From positions 1 to 29,924 of IMG/VR virus record IMGVR_UViG_3300030012_003676: DNA of 29,924 nt; one strand, written 5' to 3'. Shown piece after piece: positions 8,646 to 16,599 of this stretch; position 1 is the stretch's first letter, and each line of letters begins with the position of its first letter. Both the position numbers and the translations under genes were made by a program. Source of the DNA: a virus. Below the pieces are notes generated by a model, which saw nothing but the letters and a program-made list of their open reading frames with translations, did not search any database and was not told where the DNA came from.

Positions 8646-9833
8646 TTAATCAATATCCATTGTTACTGTTGAGTGTATCCAAAAACTTGTTCCGTCTGTT
8701 CCTGTTGTTTTTCTTACAGTTATGAACATAAAATCGCCTTGTGTAACAGATGTAGCATTAAAAGATGTTGTTTCTTTATGTAAAAATCTACTTGCAGAAC
8801 TAAAGTCAAATGTCATATATCCTAAATTATCTATTGTCATATTTGTGGTACTTGCTAATTCTGTATCTAATGTTGGTTTACTTGCTATCCATACACCAAC
8901 TTCTACATCGCTATCTGCTGATGCTCCTGATGATTCAACGTGAGCCATAAACTTTGTAACAGTACCACTATATGGTATTCTTTTACCTGCATATCTTATT
9001 ATTCTCCACATATCCTCTGCTGTGGTGTCATTATAATCACTAATATTTGTATTTGCTATACTTGTAACTCCAAATTCATCGTGATGTAGCGATACATAAA
9101 AAACATTATTAGAAGATAAACTTGCTTGAAAATAATACCAATCTAAATATGTTTTTGCTTTTGGTGCATTAAGTACACCATTGTTAGTTATAGGTATATC
9201 CTGCCCTGTGTCATCTGTAAAATATAAATTATTAGGTGTATCATTTTTAACCCATATTTGCCCTTTACCTGCTGTATCGCTACTTGCAGAAGATGCTTCA
9301 GTAATTTTTAAATATTTACTTAAAGTTACTATTTCTGATTCAAATTCTAATAAATCATCACCGTCATAATTAATTAAATCATTTCTGTATGTTGCTTCAC
9401 CAACTGCAATTCCACCATTAAAAAAATGTATTAATTGACTACCATTATCTAAAATATATACATCTCCACCATTAGCATCTAATGCTATATCACCTTCAAC
9501 ATCTAATGTTAAATTACCACCTGCTACAATAGTATCTAATGAGGTTATAGTTAAATCACCACTTGAATATGTTACATCTGATAATTCATCAAGAGATGAT
9601 GCACCACCAGATCCGGCTTCATCAGGTTCTGTTGATACATCAACTCCGTTTACTTTAAGTGTACCATTAATATTGACATTACCATTAGCAACCTGTAAAG
9701 GCGTTGGTTTTCCTGTAATTGTTATAGGTTTTAAGGTAGTATCTAAATTACTATCATTGCCAAGCGATATAGGATTTACTTTCTTCTTTTCAAATATCTG
9801 TAATAACTTTTTTAATATTTGAGTGAATGTCAT
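8646..9833 (-). CDS. Tail-fibre-like structural protein
   Basis: A 395-residue protein. After a short basic N-terminus (MTFTQILKKLLQIFEKKKV) comes a repeat-rich stalk (residues about 45-215) built of strand pairs such as ITSLDTIVAGGNLTLDVEGDIALDA and VYILDNGSQLIHFF. A C-terminal domain (residues about 225-395) includes KTYLDWYYFQASL and DVEVGVWIASKP. Stalk plus globular tip is the general plan of phage fibres. The N-terminal amphipathic helix may be the attachment peptide. The start overlaps the stop of the 49-residue membrane protein as TAATG. Receptor binding is inferred from architecture only. Confidence 0.6.
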   Translation of the reverse strand: MTFTQILKKLLQIFEKKKVNPISLGNDSNLDTTLKPITITGKPTPLQVANGNVNINGTLKVNGVDVSTEPDEAGSGGASSLDELSDVTYSSGDLTITSLDTIVAGGNLTLDVEGDIALDANGGDVYILDNGSQLIHFFNGGIAVGEATYRNDLINYDGDDLLEFESEIVTLSKYLKITEASSASSDTAGKGQIWVKNDTPNNLYFTDDTGQDIPITNNGVLNAPKAKTYLDWYYFQASLSSNNVFYVSLHHDEFGVTSIANTNISDYNDTTAEDMWRIIRYAGKRIPYSGTVTKFMAHVESSGASADSDVEVGVWIASKPTLDTELASTTNMTIDNLGYMTFDFSSASRFLHKETTSFNATSVTQGDFMFITVRKTTGTDGTSFWIHSTVTMDID

Positions 9834-9982
9834 TACTTCTTGCCTGTCACTTTATAAATTAATCCCTTTACTGAAGACCAGATCAAATCATCCATCTCAG
9901 TTGGTGACATAGCTACTGCTTTATCTACTACTAATATGATTATAGTTACTATCTGCCAATTGTCCATTAATAAGTCTATCAT
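9833..9982 (-). CDS. Small single-span membrane protein, holin-like
   Basis: A 49-residue frame starting at ATG 9982 (MIDLLMDNWQIVTIILVVDK, then AVAMSPTEMDDLIWSSVKGL...). AAAGGAG lies upstream, and TAATG junctions occur on both sides. Residues about 8-24 form one hydrophobic helix. The SPTEMDDLIW segment after it resembles small lysis-region proteins of marine phages (from memory). Position downstream of lysozyme and two other membrane proteins suggests a holin or spanin-type accessory. Confidence 0.6.
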   Translation of the reverse strand: MIDLLMDNWQIVTIIILVVDKAVAMSPTEMDDLIWSSVKGLIYKVTGKK

Positions 9983-10248
9983 TACTTCTCCTTTATTTTA
10001 CATTTACAATCATTGCATTTTACAAATTCTCTTTTTGGATGAGAATCTGCTTTTAATATAGCAATATTCTTTTCTATTTCTTCCATGTTTTTTGCAAATT
10101 TGTTCATTGTTTTTTGAATCTGTTTCACTTGTATATCAAGTTCATTTTCTTCTTCTACATACTTTTTAAGTTTGTTAAGCTTATGTTTAGTTTCTATCTT
10201 TTTAAATACTACTTTCAATACTTGTTTAATTATTATTGCTTGTATCAT
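9982..10248 (-). CDS. Small coiled-coil protein with C-terminal Cys pair
   Basis: An 88-residue protein. A hydrophobic N-terminal stretch (MIQAIIIKQVLKVVF) is followed by a long charged heptad region (residues about 20-68), and the tail CNDCKCKIKEK carries three closely spaced Cys that could bind a metal or form disulfides. It sits in the lysis block between two predicted membrane proteins. The pattern of N-terminal anchor plus coiled coil would suit a membrane-associated lysis accessory, but I recognise no family. Confidence 0.6.
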   Translation of the reverse strand: MIQAIIIKQVLKVVFKKIETKHKLNKLKKYVEEENELDIQVKQIQKTMNKFAKNMEEIEKNIAILKADSHPKREFVKCNDCKCKIKEK

Positions 10249-10249
10249 T

Positions 10250-10510
10250 TTAATCCTTTTTTTTATAAAGCTTTATTATAATGTTCACTAATGACTTATA
10301 ACTGCTTTCAATTCCTTTTTGCCCTATTTGCATTATCTTTTGTTGGTCTATTAATTTTATTATTATAGATTCAACCCTCACAAAAGACTCTCGTAATTCT
10401 TTAGATAATTCTTCTTGTATATACTTATTTTGTTTCTGAATGAACCACCAAAAAGCAGCAGCTACTACTAAAGGCACTCCATATCTTTCTAACATTTCTA
10501 ACCAATCCAT
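10250..10510 (-). CDS. Membrane-anchored coiled-coil protein, holin candidate
   Basis: An 86-residue protein with one clear N-terminal membrane helix (residues about 12-24, VPLVVAAAFWWFI) followed by an amphipathic, charged helix to the C-terminus. TAATG coupling links it to the metallophosphoesterase gene. The topology and the nearby lysozyme make it a candidate holin or antiholin, but several lysis-region membrane proteins are present and I cannot say which forms the lesion. Confidence 0.6.
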   Translation of the reverse strand: MDWLEMLERYGVPLVVAAAFWWFIQKQNKYIQEELSKELRESFVRVESIIIKLIDQQKIMQIGQKGIESSYKSLVNIIIKLYKKKD

Positions 10511-11703
10511 TACACTACCACCTTAAATATCGTTGTACCTGTATTGACCTTTGCATGACTTTTTGCGTTATATGCTTCAAGTGAAGATTCTATATTATAG
10601 CCATCTTTATAATTTTGCAAATCAATTTTAATACCATCTCTGTTACCATCTTCGTAGAATATATAACAATTTTGAGATGCCCTACCTGCCAAGTTTAATG
10701 CTTTTTCAGAATAATCATTAGCACCTACCATAGATGAAGACCTTGCAAATATATCTCCAACTCTTGCTGAATGCACATGTCCAAAAATAACGTAATCGAT
10801 TTTACACCCCCTTAGTCTATATCTTCCAATGATCTGGGCAACTGACTTTTCTATGCCTGCCTTTATAGAGCCATTACCATGAATTACTAATAAATTTTGA
10901 CCTGCTACCTCTACTACCATCTCTAATGGGTCGCCATCAATAAACTTGACATTGCTATCTTTAAATAGATACTTCAATGTTTGAAATATAGTATAATCAT
11001 AATTGTCAATAGCTAATGCATCAGACCAACCCCATTCTTGTTTTACTCTTGATTCATTACCTGTAACCATACACACAGACACATTAAAATGTTTGTTTAA
11101 ATGCACTATAATCTGTTGAAATATATCTACTGCTAAGAATGTAGCCATTGCTCTATTTGTAGCCATAGAAAGTAATTCATCAAGTCTTCTATCACTATTT
11201 AACATATCTCCTGATTGCACAAGTAGTATATTAGTTACATCAAATGCTTTGAAATACTTAATAGCTTTTTCGACAAACATTTTACATCTTGCTGAAGCAA
11301 CTTTAAAATCATACTTATTATGTTCTAAGTTAACAAGTTCATTGAAGTGAATATCAGAAAATTGTATTACACCACAAGCCTTACTATTTTCTTGGTGTTT
11401 TACAGTAACAGAAGATAACTCATAACTCTTAAATATCTTTTTTAATTCTTTATTATATTTAGAAACTGCGTTTTCAATTCTTGCATGTTCTCTAAACGTC
11501 TTACGTTCTATCCTGTTAAGGTCTTGTGCTGATTGTTTTTGTTTGGCTAATCTTACGTTTTCGGTAAGTAAATCAATATCTTCTATTATTTCAGTTGCTC
11601 TATGCCCACATACTTTGCATTGGTATCGTTGCTTGTCCTTATACCAACCACTTTTAATCATACCAACGGAATAGCATTTAGGACACACTATATTATTAGG
11701 CAT
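10510..11703 (-). CDS. Metallophosphoesterase with N-terminal zinc ribbon
   Basis: A 397-residue protein. Residues 7-32 hold a zinc ribbon (C7-x2-C10 ... C29-x2-C32). Residues about 40-105 are a charged helical linker. From 110 on is a calcineurin-like phosphoesterase: D117-I-H119, G155-D156, G205-N206-E207, H265 and G288-H-V-H291. These match the metal-binding motifs DxH, GD, GN(H), H and GHxH, except that the catalytic His after GN is Glu here, so activity may be altered. Family enzymes hydrolyse phosphodiesters or phosphomonoesters using two metal ions; the substrate here is unknown. The gene is embedded in the lysis block. The zinc ribbon suggests nucleic-acid binding. Confidence 0.85.
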   Translation of the reverse strand: MPNNIVCPKCYSVGMIKSGWYKDKQRYQCKVCGHRATEIIEDIDLLTENVRLAKQKQSAQDLNRIERKTFREHARIENAVSKYNKELKKIFKSYELSSVTVKHQENSKACGVIQFSDIHFNELVNLEHNKYDFKVASARCKMFVEKAIKYFKAFDVTNILLVQSGDMLNSDRRLDELLSMATNRAMATFLAVDIFQQIIVHLNKHFNVSVCMVTGNESRVKQEWGWSDALAIDNYDYTIFQTLKYLFKDSNVKFIDGDPLEMVVEVAGQNLLVIHGNGSIKAGIEKSVAQIIGRYRLRGCKIDYVIFGHVHSARVGDIFARSSSMVGANDYSEKALNLAGRASQNCYIFYEDGNRDGIKIDLQNYKDGYNIESSLEAYNAKSHAKVNTGTTIFKVVV

Positions 11704-11704
11704 T

Positions 11705-11929
11705 TCACTCCTTCATAAAGAATCCAATGATTGTAGATATAATAAATGCAAAAGTAACCCCTATGCCTCTTATCCATGAAATAGCATTTTCATTTTTTCT
11801 CACTCTACCATTCAGGTTATCTAAGTGCTTTTCTACTCTTGCTGAATTTTCTTTTATATGTTCTATGTCGGTTTTTATTTTAACCAACGATGATGTTACA
11901 AATTCTCTATGCTCACTAACTTTACTCAT
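11705..11929 (-). CDS. XhlA/holin-accessory-like membrane protein
   Basis: A 74-residue protein with an N-terminal coiled coil (VKIKTDIEHIKENSARVEKHLDNLNGRVRKN is the region, residues 16-46) and a C-terminal membrane helix (about 52-70, IRGIGVTFAFIISTIIGFF). This is the layout of XhlA-type hemolysin/holin accessories, in which the coiled coil faces the cytoplasm. It overlaps the lysozyme stop by 8 nt, so the two are probably coupled and belong to the same lysis cassette. Confidence 0.7.
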   Translation of the reverse strand: MSKVSEHREFVTSSLVKIKTDIEHIKENSARVEKHLDNLNGRVRKNENAISWIRGIGVTFAFIISTIIGFFMKE

Positions 11930-12335
11930 TGTACTGTACGCATTGTGCTATCTTGTTGCTGTTTCTCAATGCTCGATCTGGACATTGCCTTGCCCATAAA
12001 CTGTCTAACATTTCTTTACTTGCTTCGATATACTCAAATCTTTCTATATGTTTTAATGTTTTTTTGAATTGAAATAACTTGTAATGCAACTGATAAAACA
12101 TATCTTCTAAAACTTCTTGTGCTTCTATTGGTAGTTCCTCAAAGTTTTTTATTTTTCGTATTAAGATTTTTTTATTTTTTTCAAGCTTTCTTTGAACAAT
12201 AAGTTCACAAATATCTTCTTCGAGTTCTAATGATTTTATTAAAAAACCATATCCAATTGTGTCATTACCCAAATGGTCTTTATAAACAGTTTTACGATAA
12301 CCTTCGTTTCGCTTGATTTCGTCTAATAAAGACAT
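11922..12335 (-). CDS. Endolysin, T4-type lysozyme (GH24)
   Basis: A 137-residue muramidase that cleaves the N-acetylmuramic acid to N-acetylglucosamine bond of peptidoglycan at lysis. The catalytic triad E11, D20 and T26 is visible in NEGYRKTVYKDHLGNDTIGYG, at the same residue numbers as in T4 lysozyme. The C-terminal part (MLDSLWARQCPDRALRNSN) retains the helical pattern of the family's second lobe. There is no signal peptide, so a holin is needed for export; the adjoining membrane proteins supply candidates. It is slightly shorter than T4 lysozyme (164 residues). Confidence 0.9.
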   Translation of the reverse strand: MSLLDEIKRNEGYRKTVYKDHLGNDTIGYGFLIKSLELEEDICELIVQRKLEKNKKILIRKIKNFEELPIEAQEVLEDMFYQLHYKLFQFKKTLKHIERFEYIEASKEMLDSLWARQCPDRALRNSNKIAQCVQYNE

Positions 12336-12336
12336 T

Positions 12337-12534
12337 TTATGCAGATGTTTCTACAATGACTAATGTAAATACTTTTGAACCAAATTTTGCACATGAATGT
12401 GAAACCTTTGCAGGTGTAGTATCTAAGCCATCGATATAATCTTGTATGTCTTCTGCTAATGTTCCATCAGCATCACCATCTGTGCTTACTATTTTATCAT
12501 CTGTATGTAAGAAACCTTTTACCTTAATAGCCAT
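12337..12534 (-). CDS. Small unknown protein upstream of lysozyme
   Basis: A 65-residue acidic protein (MAIKVKGFLHTDDKIVSTDG...) with two predicted strands at each end and one Cys. It is coupled by TAATG to the preceding gene and lies one base before the lysozyme start. I recognise no domain. Position between the capsid and lysis genes is compatible with a head decoration or a small structural protein. Confidence 0.6.
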   Translation of the reverse strand: MAIKVKGFLHTDDKIVSTDGDADGTLAEDIQDYIDGLDTTPAKVSHSCAKFGSKVFTLVIVETSA

Positions 12535-12704
12535 TATTTACTCGCTTTCTTTTTAGATTTTTTTACTTCTTTCTTCACAACTTCTTTGATCTGGTTGCCA
12601 TGCTTATCACATTTAATAAACTTTCTGTCTAACGATTCTTTAACCATTCTTGATGGATTATATTCAATAACTTCACCACTTGGTTTTTTATAATATACTT
12701 TCAT
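12534..12704 (-). CDS. Small basic protein after the major capsid gene
   Basis: A 56-residue protein from ATG 12704 (MKVYYKKPSGEVIEYNPSRM, then VKESLDRKFIKCDKHGNQIK...) ending in a lysine-rich tail (KKEVKKSKKKASK). AAGGAATTAAA precedes the ATG, and the stop overlaps the next ATG as TAATG, which supports expression. A CxxxG/Cys-Asp-Lys-His-Gly segment occurs mid-protein. The basic tail suggests nucleic-acid contact inside the head. No family is recognised. Confidence 0.65.
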   Translation of the reverse strand: MKVYYKKPSGEVIEYNPSRMVKESLDRKFIKCDKHGNQIKEVVKKEVKKSKKKASK

Positions 12705-12727
12705 TTTAATTCCTTATTTTAAGAGGA

Positions 12728-12767
12728 GAAGGGCAGCTTGGCGAAAGGAATAACCTTACTGCCCTTC
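12728..12767 (-). terminator. Stable hairpin after the major capsid gene
   Basis: Perfect 9-bp inverted repeat GAAGGGCAG / CTGCCCTTC with a 22-nt loop, lying 22 bases past the capsid stop. There is no U tract after the stem on the minus strand (TCCTCTTAAAA follows). It could be a weak or factor-dependent terminator, an RNase-processing site, or a 3' stabiliser that raises capsid mRNA relative to later genes. Confidence 0.6.
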
Positions 12768-12789
12768 ATTCTGTTCACGATTATCTATC

Positions 12790-13692
12790 TTACGATACGT
12801 CTGAAGTCATTGAAACTGCGAATAAGTCTTTAATCATAGTTTCACCCCACATACCTGTGGCTACATATTCAGTTAATCTTTTGCTTGCATCTCTTTGTGT
12901 TTCAATATTCATTAAACCACCTGAGCCTGTTGCTAATCCAAATGCACCTCTACTAAAAGCACATCCTTCTTCATCATCTCCTGATATTTCTGTTACTTCA
13001 GGTGAAGTATACACATCGAATCCTGCAAAACGTGTTACGAATCCATTGTTTGCAAGTTCTTGTCCTTGCATATCTCCAAATGATGAATATGGTTTGTCAG
13101 CATCTTGCACATCTGTTACTAATGCTCTAAGACCCTTTGCACCATAAGTCTGCTTTACACCTAATACTAAATTAAGTGGAGCAGGTGCTTGGTTTGCATA
13201 TAATAATCTTAATGCATCGAAAATGTGTGATAATGCTAATGATGTTCCTGCACCACACACATCGTTTGTTAATGAACCTGCTGCAAATAAGTTTGCTAAG
13301 TCATTGTCTAATTTAGCTGCAACTGCGTTACCAATGATTGGTCCTGCTTGTCCACCTAAGCTACCACCTGCACCATATCCTTGCTCTGCTAAGTCAGATA
13401 TATTTACCTGAATAACATGCTCTGATAAAGTAGCAGTTCTTGCTGTTGTTGCTAATGCTTGAGCAGTTGTATCTGAAGCTTCAGTTGCTGCTGTTACATC
13501 TGCTGAACTTGCCATTGTCCAATCTGCAAATTCTACTGTTTTTGCTCCTGCAACTCCGGACTTTACAGTCACTAAAGGTGCAATCACATTTACTTTGTTA
13601 AACGCAATTACTGCGTCGCCTAATACCTTACCGACACCACCTGCTATTGTAGCTGATGCAGTTATATTAGTTCCACCATCACTTAATGCCAT
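12790..13692 (-). CDS. Major capsid protein (HK97 fold)
   Basis: A 300-residue protein, Ala/Gly/Thr-rich and Lys-poor. It has the organisation typical of HK97-fold capsid proteins: an N-arm, an E-loop region (VTVKSGVAGAKTVEFADW), a spine helix with SEHVIQVNISDLAEQ, and a P-domain helix (AVAAKLDNDLANLFA). A-domain strands follow (NLVLGVKQTYGAKGLRALVTD; RFAGFDVYTSPEV), ending with ASKRLTEYVATGMWGETM. It follows the scaffold gene and is preceded by a strong TTAGGAGAAAA site, consistent with high expression. No protease gene is evident, so maturation may not involve cleavage or may rely on the scaffold. Confidence 0.88.
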   Translation of the reverse strand: MALSDGGTNITASATIAGGVGKVLGDAVIAFNKVNVIAPLVTVKSGVAGAKTVEFADWTMASSADVTAATEASDTTAQALATTARTATLSEHVIQVNISDLAEQGYGAGGSLGGQAGPIIGNAVAAKLDNDLANLFAAGSLTNDVCGAGTSLALSHIFDALRLLYANQAPAPLNLVLGVKQTYGAKGLRALVTDVQDADKPYSSFGDMQGQELANNGFVTRFAGFDVYTSPEVTEISGDDEEGCAFSRGAFGLATGSGGLMNIETQRDASKRLTEYVATGMWGETMIKDLFAVSMTSDVS

Positions 13693-13711
13693 GATTTTCT
13701 CCTAATTAAAT

Positions 13712-13999
13712 TTATGATTTTTTTGATTTCAAAGTACCTTTACCCCAACCACCAAATAAACCAATTGACCTATCAGAAATCTTTTTGCCTTTTGCACTAC
13801 GTTCAGTCCTATGTTGCATTTCATCTATATAGTCTGTGTATTTCATCTTTGAACCTTTGTAGTATGCCTTTACAGAGCCATCTTCATTTGTGTTATGGAC
13901 CAGATCGCGTGAAGGGTCTAAATCTTTACCAAATGGTTTATGTCCACCATCATTTGGTTTCTTCTCGCTACTCTTGTTCATATTAATGTTATTAGCCAT
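13712..13999 (-). CDS. Small protein between scaffold and capsid genes
   Basis: About 95 residues from ATG 13999 (MANNINMNKSSEKKPNDGGH...). An alternative in-frame ATG lies 18 nt upstream at 14017 with no better ribosome site. The chosen start overlaps the scaffold stop by 8 nt and has GGAAG about 12 nt before it. The protein is hydrophilic, rich in Lys, Gly and Asp (FGKDLDPSRDLVHNT, FGGWGKGTLKSKKS), with no membrane segment. Position between scaffold and capsid suggests a head accessory. No family recognised. Confidence 0.6.
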   Translation of the reverse strand: MANNINMNKSSEKKPNDGGHKPFGKDLDPSRDLVHNTNEDGSVKAYYKGSKMKYTDYIDEMQHRTERSAKGKKISDRSIGLFGGWGKGTLKSKKS

Positions 14000-14576
14000 G
14001 TAAATTAGTGCTTCCACCCATTCCTGTTATGTCAACTTTTCCATTAGCTTCTTCATAACCTTTAGGGTCTTTGGTTGCCCATTCTGCATAAGAAGAATAG
14101 CCACCCATTTCACCTGTATTGCCTGAAGCTGCTCTTGCTGTTGAAGTTGAAGGTACATCTCTTTTTGTAACTCTATTTACAAAAGACTCTAATTTATTAA
14201 GGTCCTGAAGTCCCTCTGCAATCGATTTGTCATCATCGTTGGTAACTTTAGACATAAGAGTTTCTCGCTTACTTGTTTGATATGCTGACCATTGGTCTGC
14301 TTTAGATTTATAACTATCACGTTCCTGAGTCATTATGCCTAATGCTTCTTTAAGCTTTCCATCTTCTACTAACTTAGCTTCTGCCTTAGACTTATTGTCT
14401 GCGTTCATCTTATCTATTTGTGCTTGAAGTTTACCAAGTTCTGCTGCCATATCGTTTTTAGATTGTACAACTTCTTGAAACCTGTTATAAGGTACATTTT
14501 TTTCAGCTTCTGTGCTGTTATTTGTTACGTTGTTTGTTTCAACTGTCTGAGTCTCTACTTTATTTTCTTCTGACAT
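13992..14576 (-). CDS. Capsid scaffolding protein
   Basis: A 194-residue, highly charged, Cys-free protein. A disordered N-terminus (ETQTVETNNVTNNS) is followed by a long coiled coil (residues about 30-115, QSKNDMAAELGKLQAQIDKM ... QERDSYKSKADQW), and a flexible Gly/Ser-rich tail ends in ITGMGGSTNLHG. This is the classic scaffold layout, and the gene lies directly upstream of the major capsid gene. The ribosome site AAAGGAG before ATG 14576 is strong, as expected for an abundant assembly factor. It should leave the shell before DNA packaging. Confidence 0.85.
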   Translation of the reverse strand: MSEENKVETQTVETNNVTNNSTEAEKNVPYNRFQEVVQSKNDMAAELGKLQAQIDKMNADNKSKAEAKLVEDGKLKEALGIMTQERDSYKSKADQWSAYQTSKRETLMSKVTNDDDKSIAEGLQDLNKLESFVNRVTKRDVPSTSTARAASGNTGEMGGYSSYAEWATKDPKGYEEANGKVDITGMGGSTNLHG

Positions 14577-14650
14577 TTTTACTCCTTTAGTGGATATTTA
14601 TTGAAAATACTTCTTTGTAATATAACACATTTAATTTATAATAAAACAAA
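14577..14650 (-). promoter_or_regulatory. Possible late promoter upstream of scaffold/capsid genes
   Basis: A 74-nt non-coding spacer. On the minus strand TTGTTT (14649-14644) and TATATT (14624-14619) stand 19 nt apart, a poor but recognisable sigma70-like arrangement, followed by AAAGGAG before the scaffold ATG. Being one of few real spacers just before the most highly expressed genes makes it a reasonable promoter candidate. Confidence 0.3.
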
Positions 14651-15157
14651 TTATTTACCAATTTTATATCTTGTAATACTTTTCTTTGGTTTCATCTTTC
14701 TTTTAATATATCTTGTTGCTGCCTGTAGTAAATAATTAATAACACTTTTAGGTAATGCCTGTTTCTTAGATGTTAATACCCTGCCCATCTTAGCTAACCA
14801 TTTTACTTTTGCTCCTTGTATTGACCAACCAAACTGCAATCTATCATCTTTTGCATCAAAATGACTTCCAAAGTCTCTTAATAAATCACCGGATGCTACA
14901 GGGGCAGTTGAATTTCTATACTTAGATTGTTGCCTTCTTAACATATTACCTTTTTTAGCTTGTGCGTAAGAATAACCTTTCTTAGGTGCATTTTTTTTAA
15001 ATTCTTTTTTTACATTCATGGTCACCCACTTTGAACCTCTTGTAGAGTATTCTTTAAATGTTTTTCCAAATACATCTTTAGCTTTTATAAAGATATGCTT
15101 TCTATATAAGTCTCTTGCTACAGGTCCTACTCTTTGAAAGAATTTCTTGTCTAACAT
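14651..15157 (-). CDS. Basic head/tail morphogenesis protein, uncertain
   Basis: A 168-residue strongly basic protein (MLDKKFFQRVGPVARDLYRK...). The central part (PVASGDLLRDFGSHFDAKDD; LQFGWSIQGAKVKWL) has the 'sGdLr.S' style seen in tail-completion and virion-morphogenesis proteins (Mu gpG / HK97 gp10 types). The C-terminus is a Lys/Arg-rich helix. It overlaps the gpF-like head gene as TAATG, which supports a head-related job. The family match is weak and based on pattern only. Confidence 0.45.
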   Translation of the reverse strand: MLDKKFFQRVGPVARDLYRKHIFIKAKDVFGKTFKEYSTRGSKWVTMNVKKEFKKNAPKKGYSYAQAKKGNMLRRQQSKYRNSTAPVASGDLLRDFGSHFDAKDDRLQFGWSIQGAKVKWLAKMGRVLTSKKQALPKSVINYLLQAATRYIKRKMKPKKSITRYKIGK

Positions 15158-15876
15158 TATAGTTTTTTCGCCTCATCTATTTCATAAAACTCTGTGCCTG
15201 CGTTAGAAGCTATCTCCCACTTATGTCTACAATTAAAGCCACCACCTTTATTTAATACTTCTTCACCAAATCTTGAAACTATTTGGGATCTGGTCAATCT
15301 ACCTGCTCTTATATATTGCAAGCACTCAGGTCTTGTCTTTTCATCAGCAGGTCCTATATATACATACTTTGTATTGTCAGGTGCAATCTTCATCATTTCA
15401 TTTGTTACACTTCTTGAGTAATCATTTAATGTTGTAGTTACTAATGTTTGCATTTGTGAATTTGAAATAGATGAACTGCTAACTGTTGATATGATTGCCT
15501 GTACAGATACTCCTGCTGCAACACCTCTTACTACCTCGTTTCTTATATGTCCTGATATATTTGCTATAATTGCATTGTCAAAAAGTTGTTCATCTAATAT
15601 TGCATTTGATGTCAAGAAGTTGCTGTCCAGATCGGCAAATCCTATTGTACTTTCTAATATTTGTCTGTGTGCATCTGCATATATTTTTGTAGCATTAACT
15701 AATTTAGCTTTTAATGTTCCTTCAATATCTAAAGATAGTAATGTATTAGTCAGTTGATTTATATCTTGTGTGTTATTGCCTATATTATAAAGGTCCTGTA
15801 TTAACTCAGCAGTTGCTTTGTCAACCAAGTCTGCCATTTGTTTAGCAGCATCATCTATGTCATCTTGAATAGGCAT
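15157..15876 (-). CDS. Mu gpF / SPP1 gp7-like minor head protein
   Basis: A 239-residue protein with an N-terminal helical region (residues 1-140, rich in AAKQMADLVDKATAEL-type helices). Its C-terminal motif DEKTRPECLQYIRAGRLTRS ... GGGFNCRHKW places Cys and His as in the phage head-morphogenesis (gpF-like) C-terminus, where the pattern is DxxTRxxC...NCRC. It lies downstream of the portal in the same transcript, the standard place for this protein, which assists DNA packaging or ejection. The final Cys of the usual NCRC is His-Lys here. Confidence 0.75.
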   Translation of the reverse strand: MPIQDDIDDAAKQMADLVDKATAELIQDLYNIGNNTQDINQLTNTLLSLDIEGTLKAKLVNATKIYADAHRQILESTIGFADLDSNFLTSNAILDEQLFDNAIIANISGHIRNEVVRGVAAGVSVQAIISTVSSSSISNSQMQTLVTTTLNDYSRSVTNEMMKIAPDNTKYVYIGPADEKTRPECLQYIRAGRLTRSQIVSRFGEEVLNKGGGFNCRHKWEIASNAGTEFYEIDEAKKL

Positions 15877-16169
15877 TATAGTAAGTCAGAAACCTTTTTT
15901 GATTTTTCCCAAAAGCGACAACTCCAATATCTTCTTTTTGTTTTATCTTTTGGAGGATTTGTATCACATTTATGTCTTGCTCTAAATGATTTTCTTTTAG
16001 CATCGCTTGCTCTTTTTATAGAAAGATTAGCATCTCCAAAGTCTACTCTAACAACTTTATCTCCTGACTTTACAAACACTTCAAACTTCTTACGACCATA
16101 ACCTGCACTTCCTTTTGCTATACGTCTTGGTTTGTCTAAAGTAACTTTCTTACCTTGATATTCTGCCAC
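15876..16169 (-). CDS. Small basic Cys-containing protein of marine phages
   Basis: A 97-residue protein (MAEYQGKKVTLDKPRRIAKG...). It has a strand-rich centre (KFEVFVKSGDKVVRVDFGDA) and a C-terminal FRARHKCDTNPPKDKTKRRY followed by WSCRFW. The ARHKCD...YWSC signature recurs, from memory, in many marine phages and remains uncharacterised. The two Cys with His could coordinate zinc. It is coupled by single-base overlaps to genes on both sides in a cluster of four tiny basic proteins. Function unknown; packaged DNA-binding or assembly roles are guesses. Confidence 0.65.
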   Translation of the reverse strand: MAEYQGKKVTLDKPRRIAKGSAGYGRKKFEVFVKSGDKVVRVDFGDANLSIKRASDAKRKSFRARHKCDTNPPKDKTKRRYWSCRFWEKSKKVSDLL

Positions 16170-16354
16170 TATACTCCTACCTTTTTCATAGCTATTTTAT
16201 GTGACTGTGTAAATGTTTTACCACGTTTCATAGATTGTACCATTGACTTTAAATGTTTAGCAGTATGATGTGTCTTATGTCTACGCATTGCACCTTTTTG
16301 TCTTTTGTTTAAACCTTTCATACTTACACCTTTTACATAATCAGTTTTTGGCAT
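16169..16354 (-). CDS. Tiny basic His/Lys-rich protein
   Basis: A 61-residue protein dominated by Lys, Arg and His (LNKRQKGAMRRHKTHHTAKH, then LKSMVQSMKRGKTFTQSHKIAMKKVGV). I have seen the same HHTxKHxxxM...GxxFxxxHxxAMKKVG pattern in other marine phages, without known function. It is likely a helical nucleic-acid-binding peptide. It abuts its neighbours exactly, which supports a genuine gene. Confidence 0.65.
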   Translation of the reverse strand: MPKTDYVKGVSMKGLNKRQKGAMRRHKTHHTAKHLKSMVQSMKRGKTFTQSHKIAMKKVGV

Positions 16355-16599
16355 TATCTTCTCCTAACTTTCCTTGCTGTTGACCTACTATACTTTGCTC
16401 TTTGTTTACCTTTAGCTGAAGCAGCACGTTTCTTTCTGTTTTCGTATGCTTTTTGAGATGGTGTCAACTTCGCTCTTACAGACTTTGGCAAATATCTACC
16501 TCGCTTTGCTCTTGGTTTATTCTTATCTCTGCTACTTAAATAATCCCATTTCTCCTCACCCCAATTCTTTAGAGACCTCTGTGACTTTTTTAATGCCAT
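16354..16599 (-). CDS. Small basic protein, KSLKxW...GRYLPK type
   Basis: An 81-residue protein (MALKKSQRSLKNWGEEKWDY) with a GRYLPKSVRAKLTPSQKAYE core and a Lys/Arg-rich tail (ARKVRRR). The KSQxSLKxW and RYLPK elements resemble a widespread small phage family of unknown role (from memory). Almost a third of residues are basic. Single-base overlaps with both neighbours suggest strict co-translation. Confidence 0.65.
   Translation of the reverse strand: MALKKSQRSLKNWGEEKWDYLSSRDKNKPRAKRGRYLPKSVRAKLTPSQKAYENRKKRAASAKGKQRAKYSRSTARKVRRR

Noticed and set aside
107-8943. Plus-strand open frames such as 107-442, 2234-2692, 6081-6383 and 6221-6589
   Set aside because: They lie opposite well-supported minus-strand genes, lack ribosome binding sites and have compositions expected of antisense shadows.
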